From NCBI GenBank assembly GCA_019828565.1, contig JAHDYR010000007.1, positions 967,531-1,031,530 of the forward strand: a stretch of 64,000 nt of DNA, read 5' to 3'. This document shows positions 49,275 through 59,605 of the stretch, piece after piece. The first letter of the stretch is position 1, and each line of letters begins with the position of its first letter. Under the pieces are notes generated by a model. The model was not told the origin of the DNA. It made no database searches and worked only from the letters and a program-made list of their open reading frames with translations. The DNA comes from Carpediemonas membranifera (lineage: Eukaryota > Fornicata). Made by a program: the position numbers and the translations under genes.

Positions 49275-49319
49275 TGTTGGCTTAAAGCAAAAAGGTGTTT
49301 ATCAATTGATTACTCCACA
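49275..49319 (-). repeat. 5' LTR of Ty3-B (45 bp)
   Basis: TG...CA-ended 45-bp repeat matching 13621-13665. In element orientation it is followed by AGTGAATTCACT, a perfect 12-bp palindrome, in the place of a primer-binding site. Confidence 0.8.
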
Positions 49320-49324
49320 TCAGT

Positions 49325-49793
49325 ATCTCGTGCTTGCCGGCTCTGTTCGACGGTCTTGCTCCGCGGGGTAGCTCTCTTAGGAGGGATTTGAGGCTGGGTA
49401 CACTTGCCTGCGTCCTGTTGTGGGCGAGTTCAGCCCAAGCCCCGCTGCTGCCAGACACTAGCGCGGGTATAAGCTCGCCTGGTATTCCTGGCAGGTGCCG
49501 CTGGATGAGGGCCCGGGCTTCCGGTGGGGGTGGGGTCGCCGGTGCTGCAGTGCTTGGGGGTGAGGGCCGGGGGCGGTGTTGACGGCCGAGTCATTAACCG
49601 CATCATTAACAACATCTGCATCCGAGTCGACGTCCGTCGACGAGTCGTCTATCGCCTGCGGGTCCTGGGCTGCGATGTGACCGCAGATCCTCACGCAGAG
49701 ATTCTCTTTGGAGTGGTGGCTTAGGGCCCGACATAGGGCCTGTAGCTCAGACTTGCGGGCGCCCTGTTCCTGTAAACGGCCAGAAGTACACAA
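49325..49793 (-). pseudogene. upstream part of the host tail-anchored protein gene split by Ty3-B
   Basis: Minus-strand frames give RLQEQGARKSELQALCRAL, an acidic stretch (DDSSTDVDSDADVVND), then, after a one-base shift in C-rich sequence near 49,560, a Pro-rich linker and ARALIQRHLPGIPGELIPAL...SLKSLLRELPRG. The last frame joins 13,616 across the element. There is no ATG at the right end, where Ty3-E sequence begins near 49,800, so the N-terminus is also lost or lies elsewhere. Confidence 0.45.
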
Positions 49794-49829
49794 ATTATTC
49801 TACACCGGCACGCGTTTGGACTATGGCTG

Positions 49830-50456
49830 GCGAGGCGACCCCATCTTTGCCCGTGGTATCGGGCGTAGTCGACGGTTGCGCATGGCGACGCATACTGTTC
49901 GATTGTGGCGCTGATATTCCCCTCGTTAACCCCACCTCAGCTCAGGAAGCGGGACTGAACGCGACGAAGCTAGCCGATACACATCAAGACACCCGGAGGC
50001 AGAATCCAGACAGACACAACCTATGAGGTCCCAGTAATCATGGACAAGTCGCCGATGACCCCGAAGGGCGTCGAGGCGACGGTGACCGCGTATGCAGTTG
50101 AGATGGAGTACGACATGCTCTTGAACTACGCAGTCATGGTGGACTGGGGCATTCTACCGCAGGTTGGAGCTGGGACGAGCGACTCGTCGATCGAAGAGGA
50201 CGCTCAGCTCCCGTCGACCCTCGAGCGTCTGGAGAGACGACTCTACAATTTGCGAGCGGATATGAGCGATAAGCAGAGTCGGATATTGGCCCGCTATGAC
50301 CACTGTTTCCACGACCGACAAGGTTTCAGCAATCTAGAACCATATGACCTTGTGCTCAAGTCGGACAGAGTGATCGCGTCACGGTCTAACTACGTCCCAT
50401 ACCAGCGCGAGCACTTATTCGACCAACATCTCGCCGAGCTGATCGAGAAGAAGTAG
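49830..50456 (+). pseudogene. Ty3 fragment (Ty3-E): protease and N-terminal RT leader
   Basis: RRILFDCGADIPLVNPTS is a retropepsin active-site region with D-C-G-A. After a shift near 49,985, the frame continues TTYEVPVIMDKSPMTPKG and MLLNYAVMVDWGIL, then the acidic spacer and PYQREHLFDQHLAELIEKK just before where RT would begin. It stops at 50456; RT and integrase are absent. Confidence 0.65.
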
Positions 50457-50729
50457 GGTCCATTTCAGGCGTTGGATCGAAATGCATTGCACATGCTTCA
50501 TATAATAGGTCATAAATGTCAGCTTTTGCAATATTCACATCCATCTTGCAGTTCTCACTTTAAAATGCTCGTCACGCGATGCTCAAGCAGAGGACAACAT
50601 CCGTCGACACAACAAGCATCCTTACACAATGCTCGGGGTAAGGTAAGCGGTCGACCCGCCAAAAAATGAAGATATCTACAGCACGAAAATGGAACCACAT
50701 GAATGCTACAGGTTGTTTAATCTCTTCCT

Positions 50730-51305
50730 CTACTCAATCGTAAGCGTGTCTACCTCCGCAACGACTGATGAATCATTCACGACCTCCTTATCCGTGCAGA
50801 TCCTATATAGCTCCGATATCCTCGGCAGTGGCTCCTTTTCATAGGCAATTCTGCGGAGACATTCTGTGGCTTTGTCGTAGCGTTCCCCAGTAATGTACGG
50901 GCCATCAACTGCTTCACAGAATGGGCCAATAAATAGGCGAGGTTCCAATTGCAGCGTAGTACTGAGTCCCTTACAGAACTTACCCAGCAGATCCAGGTAT
51001 TCACTTTGCTGCACCACCACTTCATTATAGCGCTGCTCTGCCTTAGCCACACACTCACGCCCCTCTTGTCTGAGCGCCTCATTCTCCTTCAACTGCTCTT
51101 TTGTCTTATCCAACATCATCTTCATCTCATTAACATCCCTCTTGCGCGCAAGGAGGTTCTCAATTATTCTCTCTCTTCCTCAATAAGCCTCAGACGTTGT
51201 TGAGCTGTTTCAAGCTCTCGGTGCGTCTCGTTCACATCCTGATGAATCTGTCTGCACAAACCCACCTTGTGGTAGCGTGCGACAAGAAGCTCGTCGTACA
51301 TTGTC
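50730..51305 (-). CDS. coiled-coil protein, one frameshift
   Basis: ATG near 51,305 opens MTMYDELLVARYHKV and a heptad-rich helix (HRELETAQQRLRLIEEERE). An indel in an AG-repeat near 51,168 shifts the frame into IIENLLARKRDVNEMK and the rest to 50730. About 190 residues, mostly coiled coil. It is the last of three same-strand genes 40-50 nt apart. Function unknown. Confidence 0.45.
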
Positions 51306-51344
51306 ATTGTGCATTTTATGAAATGTATCTGATGCATCTGATGT

Positions 51345-52057
51345 CTATAGTTTATCAGGAAGCTGCGTCGATCTCCTGGGCGCCAATCTCCTCAACGGCA
51401 GCTTCTTCAGGGGTGGTCTAGCCCGTGCCTTCGTCAGTGTGTTAGGGATCGGTGACCCAACTGGCTCACCTGTGCCTGCCCGCGCCTTGAAAGCGGTATA
51501 CTGGCTTTCCGTCATGTCCAGAGGCAGTGACTGGTCTGTGGGCGGGAGGGAGGGACAGTTGTCCTCCTTGACAATCACAGACTCGAGTATCGAGTCGGCA
51601 TCACTCTCGCTCTCAGGTGCAGGCCCTCAGGCTCGGGGGTAGGGACGGGTTGAGTATCGCGGATAAGTTTTCTGAGATCCCTTACCCAAGACCCAGAGAC
51701 CTTGGAGGCCTTCTTGATGTCCATACGGACTGCGCGGATCAGTCCTTCGCGCCTGATCACAGCTGGGGTCACACCCGTCAACCGCCTCACCACATCACCG
51801 ATGCCTTGAACAGAGAGAGAGAACAATTGATCGCCTTCGAGAAGCCCTGCAGCTTCTCTGTATGCATCCAATGCCGGTCTTATTGCAGATTCTCTCCCAC
51901 AATACTCCTCAAAGTCAACAAAGTCCATATACATTTTCTCGCGCATGATATCCTTGGGTTTCATGAGCCCATAGAACAAAAAACGGACGATGAGCAAGTT
52001 GCGTGCAGGTTCTTTGCTCGCTCTCGTTGCCTCTTCTATTGTTTCGATGCTGAACAT
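51345..52057 (-). CDS. degenerate tyrosine-recombinase-like protein 1, one frameshift
   Basis: PARNLLIVRFLFYGLMKPKDIM resembles the Box A helix region of tyrosine recombinases (…TGLRxxE), but the catalytic Arg position is Met. GVTPAVIRREGLIRAVRMDI resembles the HxxR helix, without the His. An acidic linker and a basic tail follow after a one-base shift near 51,600. It is a paralogue of the next ORF. Probably non-catalytic; DNA binding is possible. Confidence 0.35.
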
Positions 52058-52105
52058 TGTGTTCTCAAAGCTGCCACCAAAAAAAACATAAGTAAGTGGA
52101 ATAAA

Positions 52106-52596
52106 TCAAAGCCAACCCTTTATGTGTCTAACACTACACTGAGCGACCTCCGCAACGACTTCTGCCGTAGCTTGGGTCAACGCCCAACGCAACCCAGCAG
52201 ACCGGATGTCTGAAGGGGATAAACCAGTTGCGCGCTTGAACATACGGTATAGACCGTCCTCGGTCAACTTTGGGAATAGAGCTCCGCATGCATGTGTCCC
52301 CAACACGACGCGATAATCGCGCAATGCACATGCGATATTTGTTCCGCTGCGGACAGAGGCTTCGAAACTGAAGGGATCCTCACTGCAAGTGTCACATTGG
52401 TCTGCATGGCGCGCAGTGTTCTCTCGAAGTCGGGGACACGTGTAGTGGCGTGCTCATCGATATCGCTCACGGTCAACTGAAGAATCCGCGCGGGAGTCAT
52501 CAAACCGTGATACAAAAGGTTTGCAATGAGGATATTCCTCTCGGAATTGCGTGTTGTTGCAAGTTTCTCCTCAATATCGGGCATGTTCACCATCAT
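52106..52596 (-). CDS. degenerate tyrosine-recombinase-like protein 2, one frameshift
   Basis: SERNILIANLLYHGLMTPARILQLTVSDID is close to the recombinase Box A region (GLM for GLR), and after a shift near 52,320 GLSPSDIRSAGLRWALTQ and CSVRHIKGWL lie where HxxR and the active Tyr would be. The Tyr is not present. Same order and spacing as its neighbour, so a local duplication. Confidence 0.35.
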
Positions 52597-52599
52597 CGG

Positions 52600-53261
52600 T
52601 GTTATACTGCAGAGAGGGGAGGCGGAGAGGACGCAAGCACCACAGAATCAGATTTATATGATGTACCAAGTCTGTAACGTAGCGAAGCTAACGCGTTAAA
52701 TGCAATACAGCACGGTTTGGAGCCCAATCGTGCGACTACGCACGATAAGGTCAGTCGACCTGGCGTCGTCTTCAGTCGAATAAAGAGCCTCCAAGCTGCT
52801 CCAGGGGTGGATATAAACACGCTATCAGCTTTTCCCGGCCCACTTCGGCTTTTGGCGCTCGACATGGCCGACGGAGGGCCTGATTTTGGAGGGCGACCCT
52901 GGCGCACTGTATAAAGATGAGCGACTTGGACACGCTTCTCCAGCCAATAGAGATGCCACAGGCCGATTTTTAGCCGATTCGGAGCCAAGTCATGTGCACG
53001 AAAACTTTGTCCGGATTTGTGCACATTGATGAGGTGTGTGAGGATACGGGCGAAACGGCCGGCATGCCATCTATGGAGCGTGGGGAGGCCTGATCAGTCA
53101 TTGTTTCCGCCCCGCAACCTCTCAAACAAATTACCTTGTCATGGGCTGTTTCGCGCACGCTCCAAGTATGGACGCGAACCAAAACGCGCGAACTAAGCAG
53201 AGCTGGGGTGAATACAAGCACACAGCGCATCAATGCACCCCGCGCGGACGATTGGAACAGT
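52600..53261. other. region without supported genes
   Basis: About 660 nt upstream of the recombinase-like ORFs. It may include their promoter. The short ORFs here have no coding character I can support, and no terminal repeats of the block were found. Confidence 0.4.
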
Positions 53262-53465
53262 TCACCTCCACCAATCTCTCTCGCAGTTCCAGCACTCCGC
53301 CTTACCCTGGCCGGGACGTGGCTCGGGCTTGCCCGCCTTGCTCTTGCCAACCGTAAGCTTGGGATGTCTCGGCTCACGGTGAGGGTTTCCGGCGTCTGTG
53401 TTGGTCCGCTTGACTGGACGGAGATCAGCGTAGGGAGCCACGAGGTCTAGAGCTTGGTTAATCAT
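53262..53465 (-). pseudogene. Ty3 gag fragment cut by the second 19.2-kb-element copy
   Basis: Minus-strand residues MINQALDLVAPYADLRPVKR lead to a basic region and KAECWNCER, the start of a CCHC zinc knuckle. The frame runs directly into the element tip at 53,466. Confidence 0.5.
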
Positions 53466-53828
53466 ACTGTCAACATCCCTAGATTATCTTTGCTAAACCC
53501 TAGATTATCTTCGACCTCAAAACGCTAGATAATCTACAATTTCTTGCTCAGAAATGAAGTATTCATTAAATTTAAGCTATTTAGAGATAAACGAAGGTCT
53601 TCTTGAGAGTCCATATGATGTACGTAGAGCATGGAAAGAAGCTCTGGCTCTGACTCCTTGCCTGGTTTGAGCATTTCGCCGTGCAGGTTAAGACGAAACG
53701 ATAAAATGGACAATAACAGAAAATCTAACAGGTAGATTCACTACGATAGTGATTATGTGAGTAGTTGAAAGGAGGTACATATGCGCATAATCACTTTCAG
53801 AGTGAATCTACCTGTTAGATTTTGAGAT

Positions 53829-54020
53829 ATGGTCGATTTCTTGTTTTTTGACTTGGCTAGAGTCGAATTGAAGAAAAGGAGAGGCTATTACTCAGGGAAT
53901 ATTGCTCGTCAAAGAAAAGCAAGCAAGGCCGCGAGGTATGGCCACCCGACCTACAAGATGGGCTGGGTGTCATCGCGTAAGGACGACCGGTCGTGCGCGG
54001 TCAACGCTGACAAAACTTGA
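53829..54020 (+). CDS. small basic ORF, intact copy
   Basis: 63 residues with ELKKRRGYYSGNIARQRK and a PTYKMGW segment. It is the unbroken form of the ORF at 23375. Unknown function. Confidence 0.4.
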   Translation: MVDFLFFDLARVELKKRRGYYSGNIARQRKASKAARYGHPTYKMGWVSSRKDDRSCAVNADKT

Positions 54021-54203
54021 CGATTTAGAGAAATAAATGGCGCCACCGTATTCAGCACAAGACAGTGAACTCAGCTATATGGCTTTTTCTCAGTATATTT
54101 ACCCAGCGGCTGATCCCACAGTTTAAGGACGGGTATTAGCCTGCACTTTGCATGAAAAAATTCTGCCTGAACACGACCAATTGTCCAAAACACAGCATTT
54201 AGC

Positions 54204-54407
54204 ATGCAACAGGAGCTGGAAGCAGCTGCAACATCTATTCTAGACCATTCCACAACCATTACGCAAGAAATTGACGCAATAGAGGCCATTCAGTCCCATT
54301 ACTTCATAGATTCACGCTTGAACGATATTACGAGCAGTATCAGGCAAGAAACAAGAAAGCTGAACGCGATTGGTGACTCCTTTCTCGCTGCGACATTTGC
54401 AGCATAA
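54204..54407 (+). CDS. small helical ORF, second copy
   Basis: 67 residues, matching the ORF at 23751 with substitutions such as a Leu-to-Ser and an Arg-to-Gln change that keep the helix. The frame is preserved. Confidence 0.45.
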   Translation: MQQELEAAATSILDHSTTITQEIDAIEAIQSHYFIDSRLNDITSSIRQETRKLNAIGDSFLAATFAA

Positions 54408-55024
54408 TGACAGCCACGACACGCCATTAAGCTTACGTCAGGGAGCGCCATCGCCAAGCAAGTAAATAGAGCTGTATACGACCACCAGAGACGGACGTAT
54501 GAGTCAGAACGGTGTGCTACCGGAATACGCAGGGTGTTTTGTGCCCTGTTGATTCCAGGAGCACGCTGTCCTGGGTCACACAGGATTATCACATAATCAC
54601 TGAGCAATCGGGCTCATGGTACATTGTTTCATTGGATCTATCTTCATGAAAATATGTTTGAAAAGATTCAATTGTATCTTTACTGCTCCGACTGTTGAAC
54701 CACCGACTTGAAGTTCTCAAGGCAATCGTCACAAAGACGGATCTTGGGAATATTCACGCCGTCAATGACGACCTTCACGGCAGTGGTGCCCATACAGCCC
54801 TTGTTACCACAGAACCAGTGCCCACACATCCGACAATGATATACCGAGGCGTTCTTCTGGCATGCGAAACAAGTCTTCTCCTGGACACAAGCCTGGTGAA
54901 GAGAGAATTCGTTTACTTGGGGAAATCCGCATAGTTGGACCAAAGGTCAATCGTGGTCAAACCCACGTCACTACCCCCTTCGACGAGAAAAACCCACCTG
55001 CTAAAGGAAGGGAAAAGAGGGTAC

Positions 55025-58000
55025 TTAGTACTTGTCGAGGGACTTACGAGCTTTGCGTGCCTTACGCTTGATGATCTCGAGGTGCTTTATGGCACCGAGA
55101 GGCTCGTCGGTCAATTCATCGTAGCCTAGCCACTTGACCCGGGCTGAACCCTTTTTCCAGTCGATAGATACTATATCTTCGACTCTGTACTGCTCCTGAT
55201 CCGACTCAGCTAGCTGCCTCATAAGGTCTTCGCTAACATCAGTCTCGAACTTCATCAGCTTGTCAATATGCGTAGCCTTGAGCCGGTTATCGCTTAGCGA
55301 CATGAGCTTAGCTCTGTTGTTAGGGAGTACCTCTACCACCTTCCACGGACCTGTGTGGGGTGTGTCAAGTTTTTGAGGGGCTTCGTTCTTCCAAAGAACG
55401 TAGTCCCCTGGCTCTAAGCCTGTGGTCTCGATCGGGCTCTGGTGAGGCCCTACTGCCTGTTTTGCCGCCTCTTCGAGGTTAGCCAGGGTGACCTTAAGGT
55501 TTTCGTAGAATCCTTTGTAGTCGAAGACGCCTAGCGTCTCTTCCGACCACAAAGTACTGTCCATTATGTTGTGTGGGTGGCCATAGACCAGCTCGTGGGG
55601 GGTAAATCCCGTGGCCGCCTGCAGTGTACCGTTGATTATCATCCGTACTGTTGGAAGTAGGGTCGACCAGTCGTCCTTAGGAGCGATAGAGAGAGCCATC
55701 CACCTTAGGTGTCTTGCTACCTCGGCGTTACGCCTCTCCGCCAGCCCATTGCTTTGTGGGTGGTAAGGTGTCGTGAAGTGACGGCTGACCCGTAGGGTGT
55801 CCGTCAACGCTTTGACTATCTGGTTTGCGTATTCTGGTCCGTTGTCTGACAGGAGCTCCTTAGGTAGCCCGTGCCTCGAGAATACGTTGTCCCATAGGGC
55901 TTGCGCGACGGTGTCTCCGTCGATGCTCGCTACCGGAATGAGTTCCGTGTATCGCGTGAACATATCCGTCGCTACAATGATGTAGCGGGCGCCCCTCTGA
56001 TCCTTCGGTAGAGGTCCCATGGAGTCGACCGCTACGGTCTCCCCAGGGTGACGTTCTAGTCGACGACCCAGCCTCAGGCTGCAGATAGTTCTTGATCCTC
56101 GCCTTAAGGCAGATCGGGCATGTGCGAACAATCCGCTTGCAGTCTTGCAACATGCCTGGCCAATAGGCCATGGTCCTCAGGCGCTGGTACGTAGCGTTGG
56201 TTCCACTATGGAACTGGTGTGCGACCTTGAGGTACCGCGAGCGAATATCGCCTTCTGGTATAATGGGGACGGCGTCCTTCAAGTAAACGCCGTCCACCAG
56301 GGTTACTCCGTCGAGTTTCACCCAACCTTCCTTAGTAGACTCGGGCTGCTTGGCCTGGTCATCCCGAACCTCCTCTAAGGATGGTCCCAGGGTCGCTTCC
56401 CCCACGTCTAGCAGGTTCGCTTGTTCCTGGTTACCAGAAGGAATATCCCTCGACAGCATATCCGCCATCTTGTTTGACTCACCCGCAATATGCTTGATGG
56501 AGAAATTGTAGTCTGATAGAATCATAACCCATCTGAGCAGCTTTTTTGAAAGTTCTTTTCTCTTCAAGAGATAGACTAAGTTCTGGTGATCAGTATGAAT
56601 CTCGATCTCGTCTTTAAGACGGAAAAGCTGTGCCATGTCGGGACGAGTCAGACAGTAGATGATGGCGTGGAGTTCTTGCTCATATGTGGGCCAACGCGAC
56701 TGAGCCGGCGTGTGGACACCTGCGAAGAAACTCACTAGTTGGCGATTTCCGCCGTCACTGTCCTCCTGGTACAGGATTCCCCCTAGACCCTCATTCGACG
56801 CGTCCGTCTCGAGGATCCATCTCTTAGAGATGTCAGGGAAGCTTAGAACAGTGTCAGATGTAAGCTTAGCTTTGTAGGCTTCGAAAGCTTGGGTATGCTC
56901 GTCCGTCCAAAGGTCGGAGAGTGAGCCCTTGACCTTTAAGGCGGTGGTGAGTAGGTGGTTCAGGGGACGGAGTGTCCGAGCAGCGTCTTCGATGAACTGC
57001 GCAACGTAGTTGAATGAACCTAGCACCCTCTGGAGTGACTTAGCCGTCTCAGGGACGGGAATATCCCAGATCGCCTGTACACGCGATGGAGCCAGCTGCT
57101 TCCCTCTCTCAGAGACGATATAGCCTACGGCCTCCACGTGGTCCGTGCCGATTTTGCACTTGCCTGCTTTCAAGCGTAGCTTGTACTCGCGGCAGATGGA
57201 GAAGACTTTCTCCATCAGGGCGACGAACTCGTCCTCCGAGCGAGCATATACCATGATATCATCAAGGTATATGTCGACTCCTTTATGGAGGATTTCCGCA
57301 AAGGCCCGCTGCATAGCACGCTGGAACCTTGAGGGAGCGTTCGTCAGACCAAAAGGACACCTAGTGAACTCGAAGTACGAGTCCGGGGTAACGAACGCGG
57401 TCTTAGGAATATCCTTTTCACTCATGTTCATCTGATAGTACCCCTGCCTTAGGTCTAGGCCTGCAAAATATTTGCAGCCTGCCGCGCGATCCACGAAATG
57501 TCTAACATTTGGGATCGGGAACTTGTCCTTGATCGTTAGGTCGTTCAGCTCTTTGTAATCTACGCAGTGTCTGATTTTCTGGGAGCCCTTGTGATCTTTC
57601 TTCACAACCACTATGGGGGAACTGTAAGGGCCTCGAGACTCACGGATAATCCCAGATCTCCAGAGTTCCTCGAGCTCGGTCGCTACAAGCGCCGCTGTCG
57701 CGTCGGCAAGGCCTCTAGCTCTCGCCTGGACAATGTCCCGCTCGTTTACGAGCTCTATAGTCATCTCCTCCAGGTTAGACCCTTCTGCGGGGAGAGACTC
57801 TTCCCAAATATCGGGGAAAGCGGACACGAGCTCTTCGAGCTGGGGCTTTATCGCTGAGTCCGGAATATCCGGGTGGTTCTCTTCCACTTCAGCTGTGTTC
57901 AGATCCTCGTCGAGGTATCTGTGAGTGAATGGAACCCACTCTGATTCGTCCTCTGAGCCTAGCTTCTCGAGGTTGAAGTTGAGTGTCTCATCGTCGATGA

Positions 58001-58541
58001 ACTTGAGCGACCTAAGAAGGTCACAGCCCAATAGGACCTTAAAGGCTTCACCTGGAAGCACATAGAACTTCCAGGTCGTCGTAATGGGCACTGGGCCGAG
58101 CCGTTCTAGACGGAAGGTGAGCGTAGCTACTTGGTTCGTCCGAACCTTGTGGTTATCCCCTAGGGTCACAGTGATCCACTCTCCAGTGTCAACTGATACA
58201 GCGTCCCTGGGTAGCTGGCGTACAGCCTTCTGGCTCATAAAGCATATACTTGCTCCAGTGTCGACAGTAAAAGAATACTCACGGCCATTTATAGTTGCCG
58301 TGGTTGTCATGGGACCGGCAGACGAAGTCTGGGCCGCGTTGGCCTGAGCCTGGCGCTCCTCAGTGGCGAACTTCGGGTGCTGAGGGCAGCGGTAGTCCTT
58401 GTGCCAGCCCTGACAAAACTTGCAGGGTCTGGTAAGAGGCTGAGGAGCCTGCTGGCCCGAAGGGCGCTGACCCTGAGGTCTGGAGAGGTTGGGGCCCTGA
58501 GGGCGCTGGCTGTTGGCAGGATGCGTAGGGCCTCGGCCCAC
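55025..58541 (-). CDS. Ty3-D pol: nucleocapsid knuckle, protease, RT, RNase H, integrase, chromodomain; one frameshift
   Basis: In order: zinc knuckle PCKFCQGWHKDYRC; protease YSFTVDTGASICFMS (DTGA); RT with RHCVDYKELND, YFAGLDLRQGYYQ, FGLTNAPSRFQ and IYLDDIMVY; RNase H (ILETDASNEGLGGIL, HTDHQNLVYLL); integrase zinc region ending TCPICLKARIKNYLQ; a frameshift near 56,075; integrase core with DDE acids (AVDSMGP, LSDNGPEYAN, GLAERRNAE); GPWKVVEV; chromodomain RVEDIVSIDWKKGSARVKW. The single shift lies between complete domains, so this is the least damaged element here. Confidence 0.88.
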
Positions 58542-58696
58542 ACGCTTGACGTGGCCGGCTGGAGCCGGGACGTGGGCCTTCTGGCCCCTGGGGGGACCCT
58601 GGCGGTCAAGGAACTTAGCCGCCTTGACCGCCGACTTGACTGTATCGTCGAAGGAGTCATCGCCCCATAGGAGCGAGATCCATCTCGTCTTAGTCT

Positions 58697-59134
58697 TCAG
58701 GGCCTTAGGCCGCTGGAGGCGTCGATGAGCAGTCTGCTACAGAGCTGCTCAAAGCGGTGACGTCTGGAGGATACCTCCTCGTCCGTGGCGGCCTCGGGGA
58801 GGTCCTCGCCCGGAGGAAGGGAGTCGAAGAGACGCATCCGGTTTCGGAAGCTGGCGACCAGCACACGGGTTGCTCGCTCGATAGAACCCATGGCGGTGCC
58901 GTTGGGGACATTACGGGTACTGTCCCAGTCAAGAGAGAGAGATGCTAGGTTATCTAGCAGGTCGATGACGTTGTCAGGAGTTACGAGCTTGCGCATCAGA
59001 GTGGAGAGTTGATCAAGGGTAGCTCTCGTGAAATCGACGTCGGGGTATTGTGCTTGAAGTTCTGTGATGTCTTCGAGTGACAAGAAGTCCGTGGGAGCAA
59101 CCTTGCTGTTCGTTGCAAGGAAAATCCTGCCCAT
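58697..59134 (-). CDS. Ty3-D gag (capsid part)
   Basis: 145 residues starting MGRIFLATNSKVAPTDF, helical (ATLDQLSTLMRKLV, SIERATRVLVASFRNRM), ending at 58697. The basic Pro/Gln-rich nucleocapsid stretch continues in another frame (58,541 region), consistent with a shift or a programmed frameshift. Confidence 0.6.
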   Translation of the reverse strand: MGRIFLATNSKVAPTDFLSLEDITELQAQYPDVDFTRATLDQLSTLMRKLVTPDNVIDLLDNLASLSLDWDSTRNVPNGTAMGSIERATRVLVASFRNRMRLFDSLPPGEDLPEAATDEEVSSRRHRFEQLCSRLLIDASSGLRP

Positions 59135-59254
59135 ACGCTGTCATGGGTCTCACCCAAGATTACACAGATTTATATATGATATTAGTTAGTCAAGGAGTTT
59201 CTCCTCGACACCATTGTGTCGAGTCTTCTCCTCTTGTAAACTTAGTTCGTCAAA

Positions 59255-59605
59255 CGAACCACACAACCACGCAGTCCGCCTCGTAGACCTGTTCGAGGGT
59301 GAGCCATTCGTGGCCCACCGGGACCAGCTCATCCGTTTCAAGACACGCAACGGCCTTCAGCGCCTCAAGGCCCTGGTCGCCTCGGACGACCAGTCGTACG
59401 AAGTCGAAGATATCAAGAAGCACCGCCGTAAGAACGGCACGCTCGAACTACTGACCCAGTGGGTCGGGTATGACGAGCCCACGTGGGAGCCGGCCTCCAA
59501 CCTGCGACACGTTGCCGTTGCCCGCGACTATCTCAAGAAGCATAAGCTCAAGCTTAGGGAGGCAGGATGTGACGCGGTCCACTCCCTCTTCTTCCCCGCA
59601 GTTTA
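59255..59605 (+). pseudogene. Ty3 integrase C-terminus with chromodomain (fragment)
   Basis: Plus-strand residues include EPFVAHRDQLIRFKTRNG and a chromodomain (SYEVEDIKKHRR...LTQWVGYDEPTWEPASNL) ending at a TAA near 59,605. No integrase core precedes it. Confidence 0.7.

Larger units (their letters stand above)
13621..49319 (-). mobile_element. Ty3/gypsy element Ty3-B, split into three pieces by later insertions
   Basis: The element's own DNA is 13621-13915, 18084-21795 and 48405-49319, about 4.9 kb. It has 45-bp LTRs at both ends, gag starting 14 nt after the 5' LTR, protease, reverse transcriptase, RNase H, integrase and a C-terminal chromodomain, with the pol stop codon inside the 3' LTR. 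A candidate 5-bp target duplication TCAGT flanks it (13612-13616 and 49320-49324), with four extra bases between the left copy and the LTR. Both internal joints restore continuous reading when the inserts are removed. Confidence 0.85.
53466..54897. mobile_element. second, truncated copy of the 19.2-kb element (left end)
   Basis: 1,432 bp matching 23012 to about 24,455 with few differences: TIR, nested inverted repeat, both small ORFs, hairpin and the 3' end of the zinc-finger gene. It is preceded by AT, as at the first copy. Homology ends within the zinc-finger gene where Ty3-D begins; the remainder does not reappear in the window. Confidence 0.93.
54898..59160 (-). mobile_element. chromodomain Ty3/gypsy element Ty3-D
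   Basis: A minus-strand gag-pol element of about 4.2 kb inserted at the end of the truncated copy. Nearly all coding domains are present with two frameshifts. I could not find matching LTRs at 54,898-55,024 and 59,135-59,260, so its ends are uncertain. Confidence 0.75.
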
